Assembly: GCF_014701095.1 (NCBI RefSeq)
Contig: NZ_AP023439.1
Location: 5,258,001 to 5,322,000, forward strand
DNA from: Streptomyces tuirus
GTDB taxonomy: Bacteria; Actinomycetota; Actinomycetes; Streptomycetales; Streptomycetaceae
DNA: 64,000 bases
Reading direction: 5' to 3'
The first letter of the stretch is position 1; each line of letters opens with the position of its first letter. Position numbers and translations under genes: made by a program. Below the pieces are notes generated by a model that saw only the letters and a list, made by a program, of their open reading frames with translations, made no database searches and had not been told where the DNA came from. Positions 23,908 to 38,819 of this stretch are shown piece by piece.

Positions 23908-23935
23908 GGCCCCGTACCCGGCCGGGTACGGGGCC
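23908..23935. terminator. Bidirectional terminator after the HelD gene
   Basis: A 12-bp perfect stem (23908-23919 with 23924-23935) and a GGCC loop lie between convergent genes. Confidence 0.85.
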
Positions 23936-23945
23936 CGCCCACCGC

Positions 23946-24356
23946 CTACCGCAGGAGCGACCTCGGATCCCGCAGCGCGTGCCACAGCCCGGCCCCGAGC
24001 GGTACGACCGTCAGGGCGAAGAAGACCCAGAACAGGAACTCGGCGCCGGGCGCGAGGTCGTAGACGGTGCCGTCCTCCCAGACGCAGTAGGCCCGCGGCG
24101 GGAACGGGGTGGAGACGCCCGTCACCTTCCCGCTCCCCATGACGCCCTCCTGATACGGCTCCCTGGGGCAGGGCGCGGTCTCCGGGAACAGGAAGGCGTC
24201 GTCCGCCGTCATGATCACCAGCCAGGTGGCGGCGCCGAGCGGCACCGACCAGAAGACCGCCGTCCGCACCCACAGCGGCAGCAGCGGATGCGCCAGCAGC
24301 CCCCGCAGCGCGACCCACCCGACCACGAGCCCGACGAACACCGCGAGCAGCGTCAT
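23946..24356 (-). CDS. Small membrane protein with two-cysteine extracytoplasmic loop (paralogue 1)
   Basis: 136 residues. Two hydrophobic segments at the N-terminus (LLAVFVGLVVGWVALRGLL and VFWSVPLGAATWLVIMTA), a hydrophilic loop with two cysteines (APCPREP and FPPRAYCVWEDGTVYD), then a C-terminal transmembrane segment (FLFWVFFALTVVPLGAGLW). The loop motif PxR-x2-CV-x2-DG-(S/T)-VY recurs in the adjacent gene, with which its ATG overlaps by 4 bp. The two proteins are therefore diverged duplicates that are translationally coupled and might form a complex. I do not recognise the family; no enzymatic motif is visible. Confidence 0.75.
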   Translation of the reverse strand: MTLLAVFVGLVVGWVALRGLLAHPLLPLWVRTAVFWSVPLGAATWLVIMTADDAFLFPETAPCPREPYQEGVMGSGKVTGVSTPFPPRAYCVWEDGTVYDLAPGAEFLFWVFFALTVVPLGAGLWHALRDPRSLLR

Positions 24357-24868
24357 GGCGTCTTCGCGGCCTTCCGGGCGCGCAGTTCGGCCGCGTAACC
24401 CGCGCCGATGAAGAGCAGCGCGGCGCCCAGGGCGAGTGCGGCGCTCGCCCCGTTCATCCAGCCGTAGTCGGGGTCGCTGGAGTACACGGAGCCGTCGCCG
24501 CGGACGCAGTCGAAGCGCAGGGGCAGGTACGAGGACCGGTGATGGGTCAGCCCCTCCCTGGTGGCCTCGTCGAAGCCGTCGCGGCAGGCCGGGGCCGGGA
24601 TGGAGTCCGCACCGTCACCGAACGCGTGCTCCGACGCCAGCACGCCGAACAGGCCCAGCGAGTACACGGTCGCCGCCGCCCACGCGGCCGTCGCCCCCGC
24701 CCGGCGCATCAGCTGGTCCGGCCACGGCTCCGGCCGCCCGGGAAACGCCATCGCGACGACACCCAGCCCGGCGATGAGCGCGCCGACGGCACAGGCCACG
24801 GGGACCGCAATCATCAGCACGGCGGGACCCGCGAGGCGAGGGCGACGGTATTCATGCCGCCACCCCAC
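24353..24868 (-). CDS. Small membrane protein with two-cysteine extracytoplasmic loop (paralogue 2)
   Basis: 171 residues from GTG 24868. Two N-terminal hydrophobic segments (AVLMIAVPVACAVGALIAGLGVVAMAF and AAWAAATVYSLGLFGVLA), a loop with cysteines in PAPACRDGFDEATREGL and LPLRFDCVRGDGSVY, and a C-terminal transmembrane segment (ASAALALGAALLFIGAGYAAEL) ending in a basic tail. Spacing of the two loop cysteines (about 30 residues) is close to that in its downstream paralogue, so a disulfide outside the membrane is likely. It is first in the two-gene operon. Function unknown. Confidence 0.75.
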   Translation of the reverse strand: MGWRHEYRRPRLAGPAVLMIAVPVACAVGALIAGLGVVAMAFPGRPEPWPDQLMRRAGATAAWAAATVYSLGLFGVLASEHAFGDGADSIPAPACRDGFDEATREGLTHHRSSYLPLRFDCVRGDGSVYSSDPDYGWMNGASAALALGAALLFIGAGYAAELRARKAAKTP

Positions 24869-25011
24869 CAGGACCCCACCGCGCGGGCTGTGGCGGAGGC
24901 CACTCCTCCGGTCACAGCCGTGTCACAGCACCTCGCGCCAGCGCTGACGGGAGCGGCCGGACGAGCCGCCCCCCAAACGCTCCTTGAGCTCTCTGTCGCC
25001 CGGCCGGCCCC

Positions 25012-28383
<3,372 letters not shown>

Positions 28384-28414
28384 GGGCGGAGCCTCCAGGG
28401 CGAGGAATGGTCGG

Positions 28415-29860
28415 TCAGGTCAGGTGGCCGGTCGAGGCGAGCCGGTCTATGGCGGCCAGCGGCACCGGCAGCCAGTCGGGGCGGTGCCGGGCCTCGTACA
28501 CCACCTCGTAGATCGCCTTGTCGGTCTCATAGGCCCGCAGCAGCACCGGGTCGGTGCGCGGATCGAGGCCGGAGGCCTCCGCGTAGCCGGCGCAGTACGC
28601 GGAGCGGCAGGTCTCGGCCCAGTCCGGCTGGGGCGGATCGACCGAGCGCGCCGCGTAGTCGAAGGACCGCAGCATGCCGGCGACGTCCCGCACGGCCGGC
28701 TGCGGCATGCGCCGCTCGGCGAGCGGCCGGGCCGGCTCGCCCTCGAAGTCGATCAGCCACCACTCGCCGGACGGCGAGCGCAGGCACTGCCCGAGGTGCA
28801 GATCGCCGTGCGCCCGCTGCGCGGTCCACGTGCGACCCTCGGCGGCCAGATCGCCCAGCGCCGTGAACGCGGAGCGCAGCCCGCCGGCGTACGGCCGCAG
28901 CGCGGGCACCGCCTGGACGGCCGCGTCCAGCCGCTCGATCATGCCGTCGACCATGAGCTGGAGCTGCATGTGACCGAGCGTGACGGTCGGCAACGCCCGG
29001 GCCAGCGCGGTGTGCACCTCGGCGGTGGCCCGCCCCAGTGCCCGTGCCGCGGCGCCGAAGTCCTCACCCTTGGCGAGCTCCCGCAGCGCCAGCTCCCAGC
29101 CGTCGGAGGCGCCCTGCAGGAACGGCTGCAGCACCCCCAGGACGTACGGCTGGCCCGCCAGGTCCGCCGCACCCGACGGCAGGACCGGGTCCGCCGTGGG
29201 GGCGATGTCCGCGACCATCCAGGCCGTCGGCGCGGGCACCCGGGGGCAGCCCTCGCGGGCCAGCGCGAGCGGCAGTTCCAGATCGGGGTTGACCCCGGGC
29301 ACGATCCGCCGGAGCAGCTTCAGAATGAACGTATCTCCGTAGACGACCGACGAGTTGGACTGCTCGGCGGTCACCACGCGCGGCACGAGACCGGAGCGGA
29401 TGTCCTGGCCGGGGTCCCGCTCGAAGCGGAGCCTGCCGATCCGGGCCTGGCTGCGCAGCGCCTCCAGGAGCAGCTCGGAGGGCCTGGTGTCGTGCAGGGC
29501 GTCGTAGACCGTCCGGCCGGCCAGCGGCCCCGTCGGCACGTGTCCGATGAGCGCGGGCGCCAGCCGAGGCGGCAGCGCCTCGCGCACGCCTATCAGCAGC
29601 TGGTAGCAGTCACCGGGGTGGCCGGGTGCCCCGTGGGACGACGGCCCGACGGGCTGATGGGCGCGCACGAGCAGGTGGTACAGGCCCAGCTTGGACGTGG
29701 CCGGGAGCAGCTCGGTGGCCTCGACCAGCGTGAACCCGGTGACCGGCCGCCCCTTGCCCGCGAACCAGCGCTGCCGCGGCAGCCACTCCCGCAGCAGCGG
29801 GTCGAGGGAGGCAAGGAGGCCGGGCGGGGTGGTGACGGTGCGTGTGACGGCTTCCGACAT
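28415..29860 (-). CDS. pep2: Maltokinase
   Basis: 481 residues from ATG 29860, which has GAAAGGAC upstream; the ATG at 29878 lacks one. It phosphorylates maltose to maltose 1-phosphate, the GlgE donor. Motifs are LPRQRWFAGKGRP at the N-terminus, HGDLHLGQCL (Brenner-type catalytic loop of aminoglycoside-kinase-fold enzymes) and WWLIDFEGEPARPLAERR (metal-binding Asp). It lies between treS and glgB; in mycobacteria the orthologous protein forms a complex with TreS and is sometimes fused to it. A hairpin between treS and this gene (29969-30005) may lower or separate its expression. Confidence 0.95.
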   Translation of the reverse strand: MSEAVTRTVTTPPGLLASLDPLLREWLPRQRWFAGKGRPVTGFTLVEATELLPATSKLGLYHLLVRAHQPVGPSSHGAPGHPGDCYQLLIGVREALPPRLAPALIGHVPTGPLAGRTVYDALHDTRPSELLLEALRSQARIGRLRFERDPGQDIRSGLVPRVVTAEQSNSSVVYGDTFILKLLRRIVPGVNPDLELPLALAREGCPRVPAPTAWMVADIAPTADPVLPSGAADLAGQPYVLGVLQPFLQGASDGWELALRELAKGEDFGAAARALGRATAEVHTALARALPTVTLGHMQLQLMVDGMIERLDAAVQAVPALRPYAGGLRSAFTALGDLAAEGRTWTAQRAHGDLHLGQCLRSPSGEWWLIDFEGEPARPLAERRMPQPAVRDVAGMLRSFDYAARSVDPPQPDWAETCRSAYCAGYAEASGLDPRTDPVLLRAYETDKAIYEVVYEARHRPDWLPVPLAAIDRLASTGHLT

Positions 29861-29968
29861 GGCGTCGCGTCCTTTCACCCATTCTTGGTGCGCCTCCGGG
29901 CGCCTGCAACCGGCCCCGGACGGCGCCCCTCCGGCTCACGCGGGTGGGCGGGGTGTTACTGATGCGTG

Positions 29969-30005
29969 CCCCGGGCGGGGCGGAGGAAACGCCCCGCCGC
30001 CGGGG
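29969..30005 (-). terminator. Strong hairpin between treS and pep2
   Basis: A 9-bp GC stem (29974-29982 with 29990-29998), extendable by five outer pairs across bulges, lies in the 192-bp gap between treS and pep2 on the minus strand. It could be a partial terminator or an mRNA-processing/stability element. Confidence 0.5.
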
Positions 30006-30052
30006 TTTGCGGCCCGCCCCGCGGGTCAGGCCTCAACAGGCCTTTTCAGGCC

Positions 30053-31749
<1,697 letters not shown>

Positions 31750-31753
<4 letters not shown>

Positions 31754-33873
31754 GTTGTGGGTGACCCTCCGATCTCCGGGGTGGACGGTCGCAGAACCGT
31801 GAAGACGTGCGCGGGCCGGTGGCCCGGTTCGAGGCGCACATAGTTGGCCCTGCCCCAGTGGTAGGTCTCGCCGGTGAGCTCGTCGCGCACCGGCACCGAC
31901 TCGTGCCAGTCCAGGCCGAGTTGCGGCATGTCCAACGAGACCGTGGCCTCCTGGGTGTGGTGGGGATCGAGGTTGGCGACCACCAGAACCGTGTTCGAAC
32001 CCTTGCGCTTCGAGTAGGCGATCACCGCCTCCTGGTCGGCGTGGTGGAAGTGGAGGTCGCGCAGCTGCTGGAGGGCGGGGTTCTCCCGCCGGATGGTGTT
32101 GAGGCGGGTGAGCAGCGGGGTGATGGTGCGGCCCTCGCGTTCGGCCGCCGCCCAGTCGCGATGCCGGAGCTGGTACTTCTCCGAGTCGAGGTATTCCTCG
32201 CTGCCCTCGCGCAGCGGGGTGTTCTCGCACAGTTCGTAGCCGGAGTAGATGCCCCAGGCCGGTGACAGCGTCGCGGCGAGCACGGCCCGGACCTCGAAGG
32301 CGGGACGGCCGCCGTGCTGGAGGTAGGCGTGCAGGATGTCGGGGGTGTTGGGGAAGAAGTTGGGCCGCATGTAGGAGGCGGCCTCACCCGACAGCTCCGT
32401 CAGGTACTCGGTCAGTTCCTGCTTGGAGGTGCGCCAGGTGAAGTAGGTGTAGGACTGCTGGAAGCCGATCTGGGCCAGGGTGTGCATCATCGCCGGCCGG
32501 GTGAACGCCTCGGCCAGGAAGATCACATCGGGGTCGGTGCGGTTGATCTCGCCGATCACCCGCTCCCAGAACACCACCGGCTTGGTGTGCGGGTTGTCCA
32601 CCCGGAAGATCCGCACCCCGGCGTCCATCCAGTGCCGCAGCACCCGCACCGTCTCCGCGACCAGACCGTCCATGTCGGCGTCGAAGGCGATGGGGTAGAT
32701 GTCCTGGTACTTCTTCGGCGGGTTCTCCGCGTAGGCGATGGTGCCGTCGGGGCGGTGGTGGAACCACTCCGGATGCTTCTGCACCCACGGATGGTCCGGT
32801 GAGCACTGCAGCGCGAAGTCCAGCGCCACCTCCATGCCCAGCTCCCGCGCCCGCCCGACGAACCGGGTGAAGTCCTCCAGCGTGCCCAGGTCGGGGTGCA
32901 CGGCGTCGTGCCCGCCCTCCGGCGAACCGATCGCCCACGGCACCCCCACATCGTCCGGGCCGGGGGAGAGAGTGTTGTTCCTGCCCTTGCGGAACGTCGT
33001 CCCGATGGGGTGGATCGGCGGCAGGTAGACCACGTCGAAGCCCATCGCCGCGATCGCCGGCAACCTGCGGGCGGCGGTGCGGAAGGTGCCGTGGGGCTGC
33101 TCGGGCGTGCCCTCCGAACGCGGGAAGAACTCGTACCACGAGCCGTACAGGGCCCGCTCCCGCTCCACCAGCAGCGGCAGCGGCTCACTGCTGGTCACCA
33201 GGTCCCGCAACGGATGCCGCTCCAGGACCGCGTCCACCTCCGGCGTCAGCGCCGCCGCCAGACGAGCCGCCGCGGGGCGGTCCTCGTCCCGCAGGGCGTC
33301 GACGGCGGTGAGGATCACGTCGCGCAGTCCCTCCTCCTCGGGCACGCCCGCGGCCGCCCGCTCGTACAGACGCGCACCCTCCTCCAGGACGATGTCCGTG
33401 TCCATGCCCGCCGGGATCTTGATCTCGGCGTGGTGGCGCCAGGTGGCGACCGGGTCCCCCCATGCCTCGACGGTGAACGTCCACAGTCCGGGTTCCCCGG
33501 CGGTGACCGTCGCACCCCACCGGTCCGTACCCGGGGCGAGTTCGCGCATCGGCGTCCACGGGCCGGGACGGCCCTCGGGGTCCTTCAGCACGACATTGGC
33601 GGCCACCGCGTCGTGCCCCTCCCGGAACACGGTCGCCGAGATCTCGAAGGTCTCGCCGGTGACGGCCTTGGCCGGCCGGCGTCCCCGCTGGACCACCGGG
33701 CGGACATCCAGTACGGGTATGCGCCCCACGGCGGTCGCTTCGTCCACCGGTGGAGGTGGCGAGGCCGGTGAACCGTCGTCACCCGGGCGCGCGGGGCGTG
33801 CTTCGCCGCCGGGTGCGCGCGCCCCGGTGGTGCGGCGGTTGGGGGGTGCTGGCGAATGGTGCTTGGCGGGCAT
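31750..33873 (-). CDS. glgE: Alpha-1,4-glucan:maltose-1-phosphate maltosyltransferase
   Basis: 707 residues from ATG 33873, with AGGAG 8 bp upstream; a longer in-frame extension has no support. After a disordered Pro-rich leader of about 45 residues come the N-terminal beta-sandwich (GRIPVLDVRPVVQRGRRPAKAVTGETFEISATVFREGHD), the GH13 barrel with nucleophile Asp in IFRVDNPHTKPVVFWERVI and acid/base Glu in IFLAEAFTRPAMM, and an AHTW-like C-terminal sheet. It transfers maltosyl units from maltose 1-phosphate to alpha-glucan. It is the first gene of glgE-treS-pep2-glgB, and its promoter should lie within 33874-34030. Confidence 0.97.
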
Positions 33874-34033
33874 GACCGCTCCTGTCCGCGTCAACGTGGG
33901 TAGGCGGATGTCTGTGGGGAGGTGGGTCCTGCGTGGTGCTCCTGAGAGGGGTACCCGCAGGAGCCTTCCCACCCTATTCGGGTGGGCAATCCGGCACTTT
34001 GTTAACTACTCACGCGTATGTCGACACACAAGA

Positions 34034-34062
34034 CCGGCCTCGTCCGCGATGGACGAGGCCGG
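34034..34062 (-). terminator. Terminator of the subtilase gene
   Basis: A perfect 12-bp stem (34034-34045 with 34051-34062) with a 5-nt loop lies just downstream of the protease stop codon. Confidence 0.8.
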
Positions 34063-34088
34063 CCCCCTGGCATGACTGCTCCTTCGCC

Positions 34089-35291
34089 CTACGCGCGCGG
34101 CACCCGCAGCAACTTGTCCGGTGAACCGACACCCCGGCCGGAGACCTTCCCGGCCGCCGCCGTGGTGGTCAGGACCGCCCCGACCTGGGCCGGAGTCGCT
34201 TTGGGATGATCGGCCAAGTAGAGCGCGGCCGCGCCCGCGGCATGCGGGGACGCCATCGATGTACCCGAAAAGGTGGCCCGCGCCCGGTCGCTCGCGGCGG
34301 ACGCGGAGGTGATTCCGACGCCCGGGGCGAACAGATCGAGCGCCGGACCGTCGTTGGAGAAGGCCGGTTTCTTATCCCCGCGGCCGGTCGCGCCGACCGT
34401 GACGGCCTGCTTGACGCCGCCCGGGGAGTACAGGCCGGCCGGCCTGCCGTCGTTGCCCGCGGCGACCGTGTAGGTGACGCCGGAGGCGATGGAGGCGCGC
34501 ACGGCGGCGTCGAGCCGGTCGTTGCGCGGGCCGCCCAGGCTGAGGTTGGCGACCGCGGGCTTCCTCGCGTGCCGGGTCACCCAGTCGATCCCGGCGATCA
34601 CCCGGGCCGTGGTGCCCCCGCCCGCTGCGTCGAGGACGCGCACGGAGACGATCCGGGCCCGCTTCGCGACGCCGAAGGACGTGCCGGCGACCGTGCCGGC
34701 GACATGGGTGCCGTGGCCGTTGGCGTCCGAGGCGACCCGGTCGTTCCCCACGAAGTCCCAGCCGTGGCCCGCCCGCCCGGCGAACTCCTCGTGGGTGGTG
34801 CGGACGCCGGTGTCGATCACGTACACCGTCACCCCCGCGCCGGCCGACCCGGGCCAGGTGTAGCTCCGGTCCAGCGGCGGCCTCGGCTGGTCGATCCGGT
34901 CGAGCCCCCAGGACGGCGGGTTCCGCTGCGTGCCGTCGAGTCGCACGCGGGTGTCCTGGACGACCGAGGCGACCCGGGGGTCGGCGGCCAGTCGCGCGGC
35001 CTGTCTCCCGCCCGCCCGCACCGCGTAGCCGTTCAGGACCGTGCCGTAGGTGTGGCTGATCTCCGCCCCGTGCTGTTCGGCGAGGTCCCTTCCGGCCGCC
35101 GACCGGGCCCGCGTGCCCTCCTTCAGTGTCACCAGATAACTTCCGTGCACGGAGCCGGGTGATCCGGCGCCGACTATCCGCCCCTCCGATACGGCGTGCG
35201 CGGGCAGGGTGGTGGCCGAAAACACCGCGGCGCAGATCGCCGCCGTCAGGCCCCCCGCCCGGCGCAGACGCCGCTCGCGCGTCCGAGCCAT
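34089..35291 (-). CDS. Secreted subtilisin-like serine protease (S8 family)
   Basis: 400 residues from ATG 35291, preceded by GAGGAGGGG; the longer frame from 35402 lacks a start signal. An Arg-rich N-terminus and hydrophobic core end in LPAHA-V (about residue 33). An I9 inhibitor-type propeptide (SYLVTLKEGTRARSAAGRDL...VLNGYAVRAG) precedes the peptidase domain with catalytic triad Asp in VYVIDTGV, His in NGHGTHVAGTVAG and Ser in FSGTSMASPHAAG. It resembles proteinase-K-like Streptomyces enzymes. It sits between glgE and glgP without obvious functional link to them. Confidence 0.95.
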   Translation of the reverse strand: MARTRERRLRRAGGLTAAICAAVFSATTLPAHAVSEGRIVGAGSPGSVHGSYLVTLKEGTRARSAAGRDLAEQHGAEISHTYGTVLNGYAVRAGGRQAARLAADPRVASVVQDTRVRLDGTQRNPPSWGLDRIDQPRPPLDRSYTWPGSAGAGVTVYVIDTGVRTTHEEFAGRAGHGWDFVGNDRVASDANGHGTHVAGTVAGTSFGVAKRARIVSVRVLDAAGGGTTARVIAGIDWVTRHARKPAVANLSLGGPRNDRLDAAVRASIASGVTYTVAAGNDGRPAGLYSPGGVKQAVTVGATGRGDKKPAFSNDGPALDLFAPGVGITSASAASDRARATFSGTSMASPHAAGAAALYLADHPKATPAQVGAVLTTTAAAGKVSGRGVGSPDKLLRVPRA

Positions 35292-35567
35292 GGTCCGAGT
35301 TCCCCTCCTCGACTCGGCGTACGGCCGCCGCGCGGAGCCGCGTGCGGCGGGCGCGGGCCGGTACGCCACAGGCAGCCTCTCGTGGCGTGTGAAGCACCAC
35401 AAGGACGCCTATGGGTGCGGAATCGGCCATATCCGCGGATGGTGCGGTTCAGGCCGATCGGGGGTCGGGTGGCGGAGCCTCAGCGGAGCGGGCGCCGACG
35501 CCGGTACTGTCATAGGAGACGTCGTCGAAGCCCTGCGAAATCCAGCGAACGCGCCGAGGTGGAACCC

Positions 35568-38186
35568 GTGAAGGCGATCCGTCGATTCACCGTCCGACCC
35601 GTTCTCCCCGAACCCCTCCGGCCGCTCAGCGATCTGGCCCGCAACCTGCGCTGGTCGTGGCACGCGGAGACCCGTGACCTGTTCCAGTCGGTCGACCCCG
35701 AGCGGTGGGCCTCCTCGGGCGGCGACCCCGTCCGGCTGCTCGGCAGCGTGCCACCCGCGCGGCTGGCGGAGCTCGCCGGGGACCGCCCGTTCCTGCGCCG
35801 CCTCGCCGCGGTCGCCGGCGATCTGCACGACTACACGACCGGCGAGCGCTGGTACCAGACCCAGCCCGACGAACTGCCCGCCGCGATCGCCTACTTCTCA
35901 CCCGAGTTCGGCATCACCGCCGCCCTGCCCCAGTACTCCGGCGGCCTCGGCATCCTGGCCGGCGACCACCTCAAGGCGGCCAGCGACCTCGGCGTCCCGC
36001 TGATCGGCGTCGGCCTGCTCTACCGGCACGGCTACTTCCGCCAGACCCTGTCCCGGGACGGCTGGCAGCAGGAGCACTACCCGGTCCTCGACCCCAACGA
36101 GCTGCCCGTCGTCCAGCTGGAGGAGCCCGACGGCACCCCCGCCCAGGTCGCCCTCGCCCTGCCCGGCGGCAGGCAACTGCGCGCCCGGATCTGGCTCGCG
36201 CAGGTCGGCCGGGTCCCGCTGCTGATGCTGGACTCCGACGTCGAGGAGAACGACCTCGGCGAGCGCGGCGTGACCGACCGGCTCTACGGCGGCGGCAGCG
36301 AGCACCGGCTGCTCCAGGAGATGCTCCTCGGCATAGGAGGTGTCCGGGCGGTACGGACGTACTGCCGGCTGACCGGCCATCCCGCGCCGGAGGTGTTCCA
36401 CACCAACGAGGGGCACGCCGGGTTCCTCGGCCTGGAGCGCATCGCCGAACTGTGCGCCGACGGGCTGGACTTCGACTCCGCGCTGGAGTCGGTGCGCGCC
36501 GGGACCGTCTTCACCACCCACACGCCCGTCCCGGCCGGCATCGACCGCTTCGACCGCGAGCTGGTCGCCCGCCACTTCGGCCCCGACGCCGAGCTGCCGC
36601 GCATCGACGTCGAGCGCGTCCTTCGGCTCGGCATGGAGACCTACCCCGGCGGGGAACCCAACCTCTTCAACATGGCCGTGATGGGCCTGCGGCTGGCCCA
36701 GCGCGCCAACGGCGTCTCCCTGCTGCACGGCAACGTCAGCCGCGAGATGTTCGCCGGCCTGTGGCCCGGCTTCGACGCCGACGAGGTGCCCATCACGTCC
36801 GTGACCAACGGGGTGCACGCGCCCACCTGGGTCGCCCCCGAGGTGTTCCGGCTCGGCGCCCGCCAGATCGGCGTGCAGCGCGCCGAGGACGCGCTGACCG
36901 TCGGCGGCTCGGACCGCTGGGACACCGTGGCCGACATCCCCGACCAGGACATCTTCGACCTCCGGCGGGTGCTGCGCGAGCAGCTCGTGACCGAGGTGCG
37001 CGAGCGGCTGCGGGCCTCCTGGCGGCAGCGCGGGGCGCACACGGCCGAGTTGGGCTGGATCGACGGCGTCCTCGACCCGGACGTCCTCACCATCGGCTTC
37101 GCCCGGCGCGTCCCCTCGTACAAGCGCCTGACGCTGATGCTGCGCGACCGGGACCGGCTGATGGACCTGCTGCTGCACCCCGAGCGGCCGGTCCAGATCG
37201 TCGTGGCGGGCAAGGCGCATCCCGCGGACGACGGCGGCAAGCGGCTGGTGCAGGAGCTGGTGAGGTTCACGGACGACCCGCGGGTGCGGCACCGGATCGT
37301 GTTCCTGCCGGACTACGGCATGGCGATGGCGCAGAAGCTGTACCCCGGCTGCGACATCTGGCTGAACAACCCGCTCAGGCCGCTGGAGGCCTGCGGCACG
37401 TCAGGGATGAAGGCCGCGCTCAACGGCTGTCTCAACCTCTCCGTCCTCGACGGCTGGTGGGACGAGTGGTTCCAGCCCGACTTCGGCTGGGCCATCCCGA
37501 CCGCGGACGGCGTGGGGACCGATCCCGACCATCGCGACGACATAGAGGCCGCGGCGCTGTACGACCTGCTGGAGCAGCGGGTGACGCCCCGCTTCTACGA
37601 GCGCGGGCGCAGCGGGCTGCCCGACCGGTGGATCGAGATGGTCCGGCACACGCTGAGCCAACTCGGGCCGAAGGTGCTGGCGGGACGGATGGTCCGCGAG
37701 TACGTCGAGCGGCTCTACGCGCCGGCCGCGCTCGCCCACCGCTCGCTCGGGCCGGACTCGGCGCGGGAGCTCGCCGAGTGGAAGGGGCGGGTGCGGGCGG
37801 CCTGGGCGGAGGTCACGGTCGACCATGTGGAGACGTCCGCGGTGGCCGCGCTGGCGGAGCTCGGTACGACGCTGGGGCTCCGGGTGCGGGTCGGGCTCGG
37901 GGAGCTCGGGCCGGACGACGTGGAGGTGCAGGTCGTCTCGGGGCGGGTGGACGAGGAGGACTGGATCGGTGACGCGACGGTGGTTCCCCTGAAGCCGGTG
38001 GGCTCCCCCGACGAGGAGGGGCGCTGGGTCTATGAGGGGCCCTTGTCGCTGGATCGCACCGGGCCTTTTGGGTACACGGTGCGGATCCTTCCGGCGCATC
38101 GGCTCGTGGCTTCCAGCGCGGAGTTGGGGCTCGTGGCCGGGCCTTCCGAGGAACTGGTGGAGGCTGCGGGGTTGTTGATGCGGTGA
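35568..38186 (+). CDS. glgP: Glycogen/alpha-glucan phosphorylase
   Basis: GTG 35568 with GAGGTGG upstream gives 872 residues; the longer open frame starting at 35196 is inside the divergent promoter region. It begins with the DUF3417-type N-terminal domain (VKAIRRFTVRPVLPEPLRPLSDLARNLRWSWH) and has the GT35 core PEFGITAALPQYSGGLGILAGDHLK, VFHTNEGHAGFLGLERI and the pyridoxal-phosphate lysine in EACGTSGMKAALNG. It releases glucose 1-phosphate from alpha-glucan ends. This shorter, actinobacterial phosphorylase class differs from E. coli GlgP. It stands divergent from the subtilase, opposite the GlgE operon. Confidence 0.95.
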   Translation: MKAIRRFTVRPVLPEPLRPLSDLARNLRWSWHAETRDLFQSVDPERWASSGGDPVRLLGSVPPARLAELAGDRPFLRRLAAVAGDLHDYTTGERWYQTQPDELPAAIAYFSPEFGITAALPQYSGGLGILAGDHLKAASDLGVPLIGVGLLYRHGYFRQTLSRDGWQQEHYPVLDPNELPVVQLEEPDGTPAQVALALPGGRQLRARIWLAQVGRVPLLMLDSDVEENDLGERGVTDRLYGGGSEHRLLQEMLLGIGGVRAVRTYCRLTGHPAPEVFHTNEGHAGFLGLERIAELCADGLDFDSALESVRAGTVFTTHTPVPAGIDRFDRELVARHFGPDAELPRIDVERVLRLGMETYPGGEPNLFNMAVMGLRLAQRANGVSLLHGNVSREMFAGLWPGFDADEVPITSVTNGVHAPTWVAPEVFRLGARQIGVQRAEDALTVGGSDRWDTVADIPDQDIFDLRRVLREQLVTEVRERLRASWRQRGAHTAELGWIDGVLDPDVLTIGFARRVPSYKRLTLMLRDRDRLMDLLLHPERPVQIVVAGKAHPADDGGKRLVQELVRFTDDPRVRHRIVFLPDYGMAMAQKLYPGCDIWLNNPLRPLEACGTSGMKAALNGCLNLSVLDGWWDEWFQPDFGWAIPTADGVGTDPDHRDDIEAAALYDLLEQRVTPRFYERGRSGLPDRWIEMVRHTLSQLGPKVLAGRMVREYVERLYAPAALAHRSLGPDSARELAEWKGRVRAAWAEVTVDHVETSAVAALAELGTTLGLRVRVGLGELGPDDVEVQVVSGRVDEEDWIGDATVVPLKPVGSPDEEGRWVYEGPLSLDRTGPFGYTVRILPAHRLVASSAELGLVAGPSEELVEAAGLLMR

Positions 38187-38210
38187 GTGTCGGCTGAGGC
38201 CCCCGCGCCC

Positions 38211-38741
38211 CTAGGTACCGTCACCACCCTGCGTCGCGAGGTCCCGGAGGACGTTGCCGCACCTGCGGGCGTACGCGTGCTGGAAAGCCCTCGTCGCCGG
38301 GCCGCCCGCCTTGGCGTACCACTTGGCGGGCCGGCTGAAGGCGTTCACCGTCAGCCACACCGTGCCGTCTCCCGTGCGGTCCACGATGAACGACTCCTCG
38401 CCGGTCTCCGGGTGGCCGGGCAGCGTGCCGTAGGCCCAGCCCGCCCGGCGGGGTTCCTCGACCGTCCAGACCACCCGGCAGGGGGCCTTGATCATGCCGG
38501 CGAGGGTGACGGTGACGTCGACGCCGGGGGCGGCTCGTTCCGCGCTCGCGTCGAGGCCGACGCCCATCGACCGGTGCATCTCCCAGGTGAGGACGGCCTC
38601 CGAGGCCCGGCGGAAGACCTCCTCGCCCTCGCCCAGGCGCGTGCGTACGGTCATGGGATGGAAGCCCGGAGGGCAGAAACCCTGGTCACGGGTGGCGCCG
38701 ACATCGGCGTAGGTGAAGTCCTGCGAATCCGTAGAAGACAC
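38211..38741 (-). CDS. DUF1990 family protein
   Basis: 176 residues from GTG 38741, with GGGGA just upstream; TTG 38750 is an alternative. The protein has FTYADVGATRDQGFCPPGFHPMTVRTRLGEGEEVFRRASEAVLTWEMHRSMG, PCRVVWTVEEPRRAGWAYGTLPGHPETGEESFIVDR and FSRPAKWYAKAGGPATRAFQHAYARR, the conserved segments of DUF1990. The family resembles a lipocalin/SRPBCC-like ligand pocket and is soluble with no export signal. No enzymatic function is established to my knowledge. The convergent glgP ends 24 bp away. Confidence 0.85.
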   Translation of the reverse strand: MSSTDSQDFTYADVGATRDQGFCPPGFHPMTVRTRLGEGEEVFRRASEAVLTWEMHRSMGVGLDASAERAAPGVDVTVTLAGMIKAPCRVVWTVEEPRRAGWAYGTLPGHPETGEESFIVDRTGDGTVWLTVNAFSRPAKWYAKAGGPATRAFQHAYARRCGNVLRDLATQGGDGT

Positions 38742-38757
38742 GGTCCCCAAGACTAGG

Positions 38758-38792
38758 GCGGTACCCGGACCCGCTTCGGATCCGGGTACCGC
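38758..38792 (-). terminator. Terminator after the first M4 protease gene
   Basis: A 12-bp stem (38758-38769 with 38781-38792) lies between the metalloprotease stop and the DUF1990 start, on the shared minus strand. Confidence 0.75.
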
Positions 38793-38819
38793 CCATGGTC
38801 GTGGATCGGTCAGCCTCGA

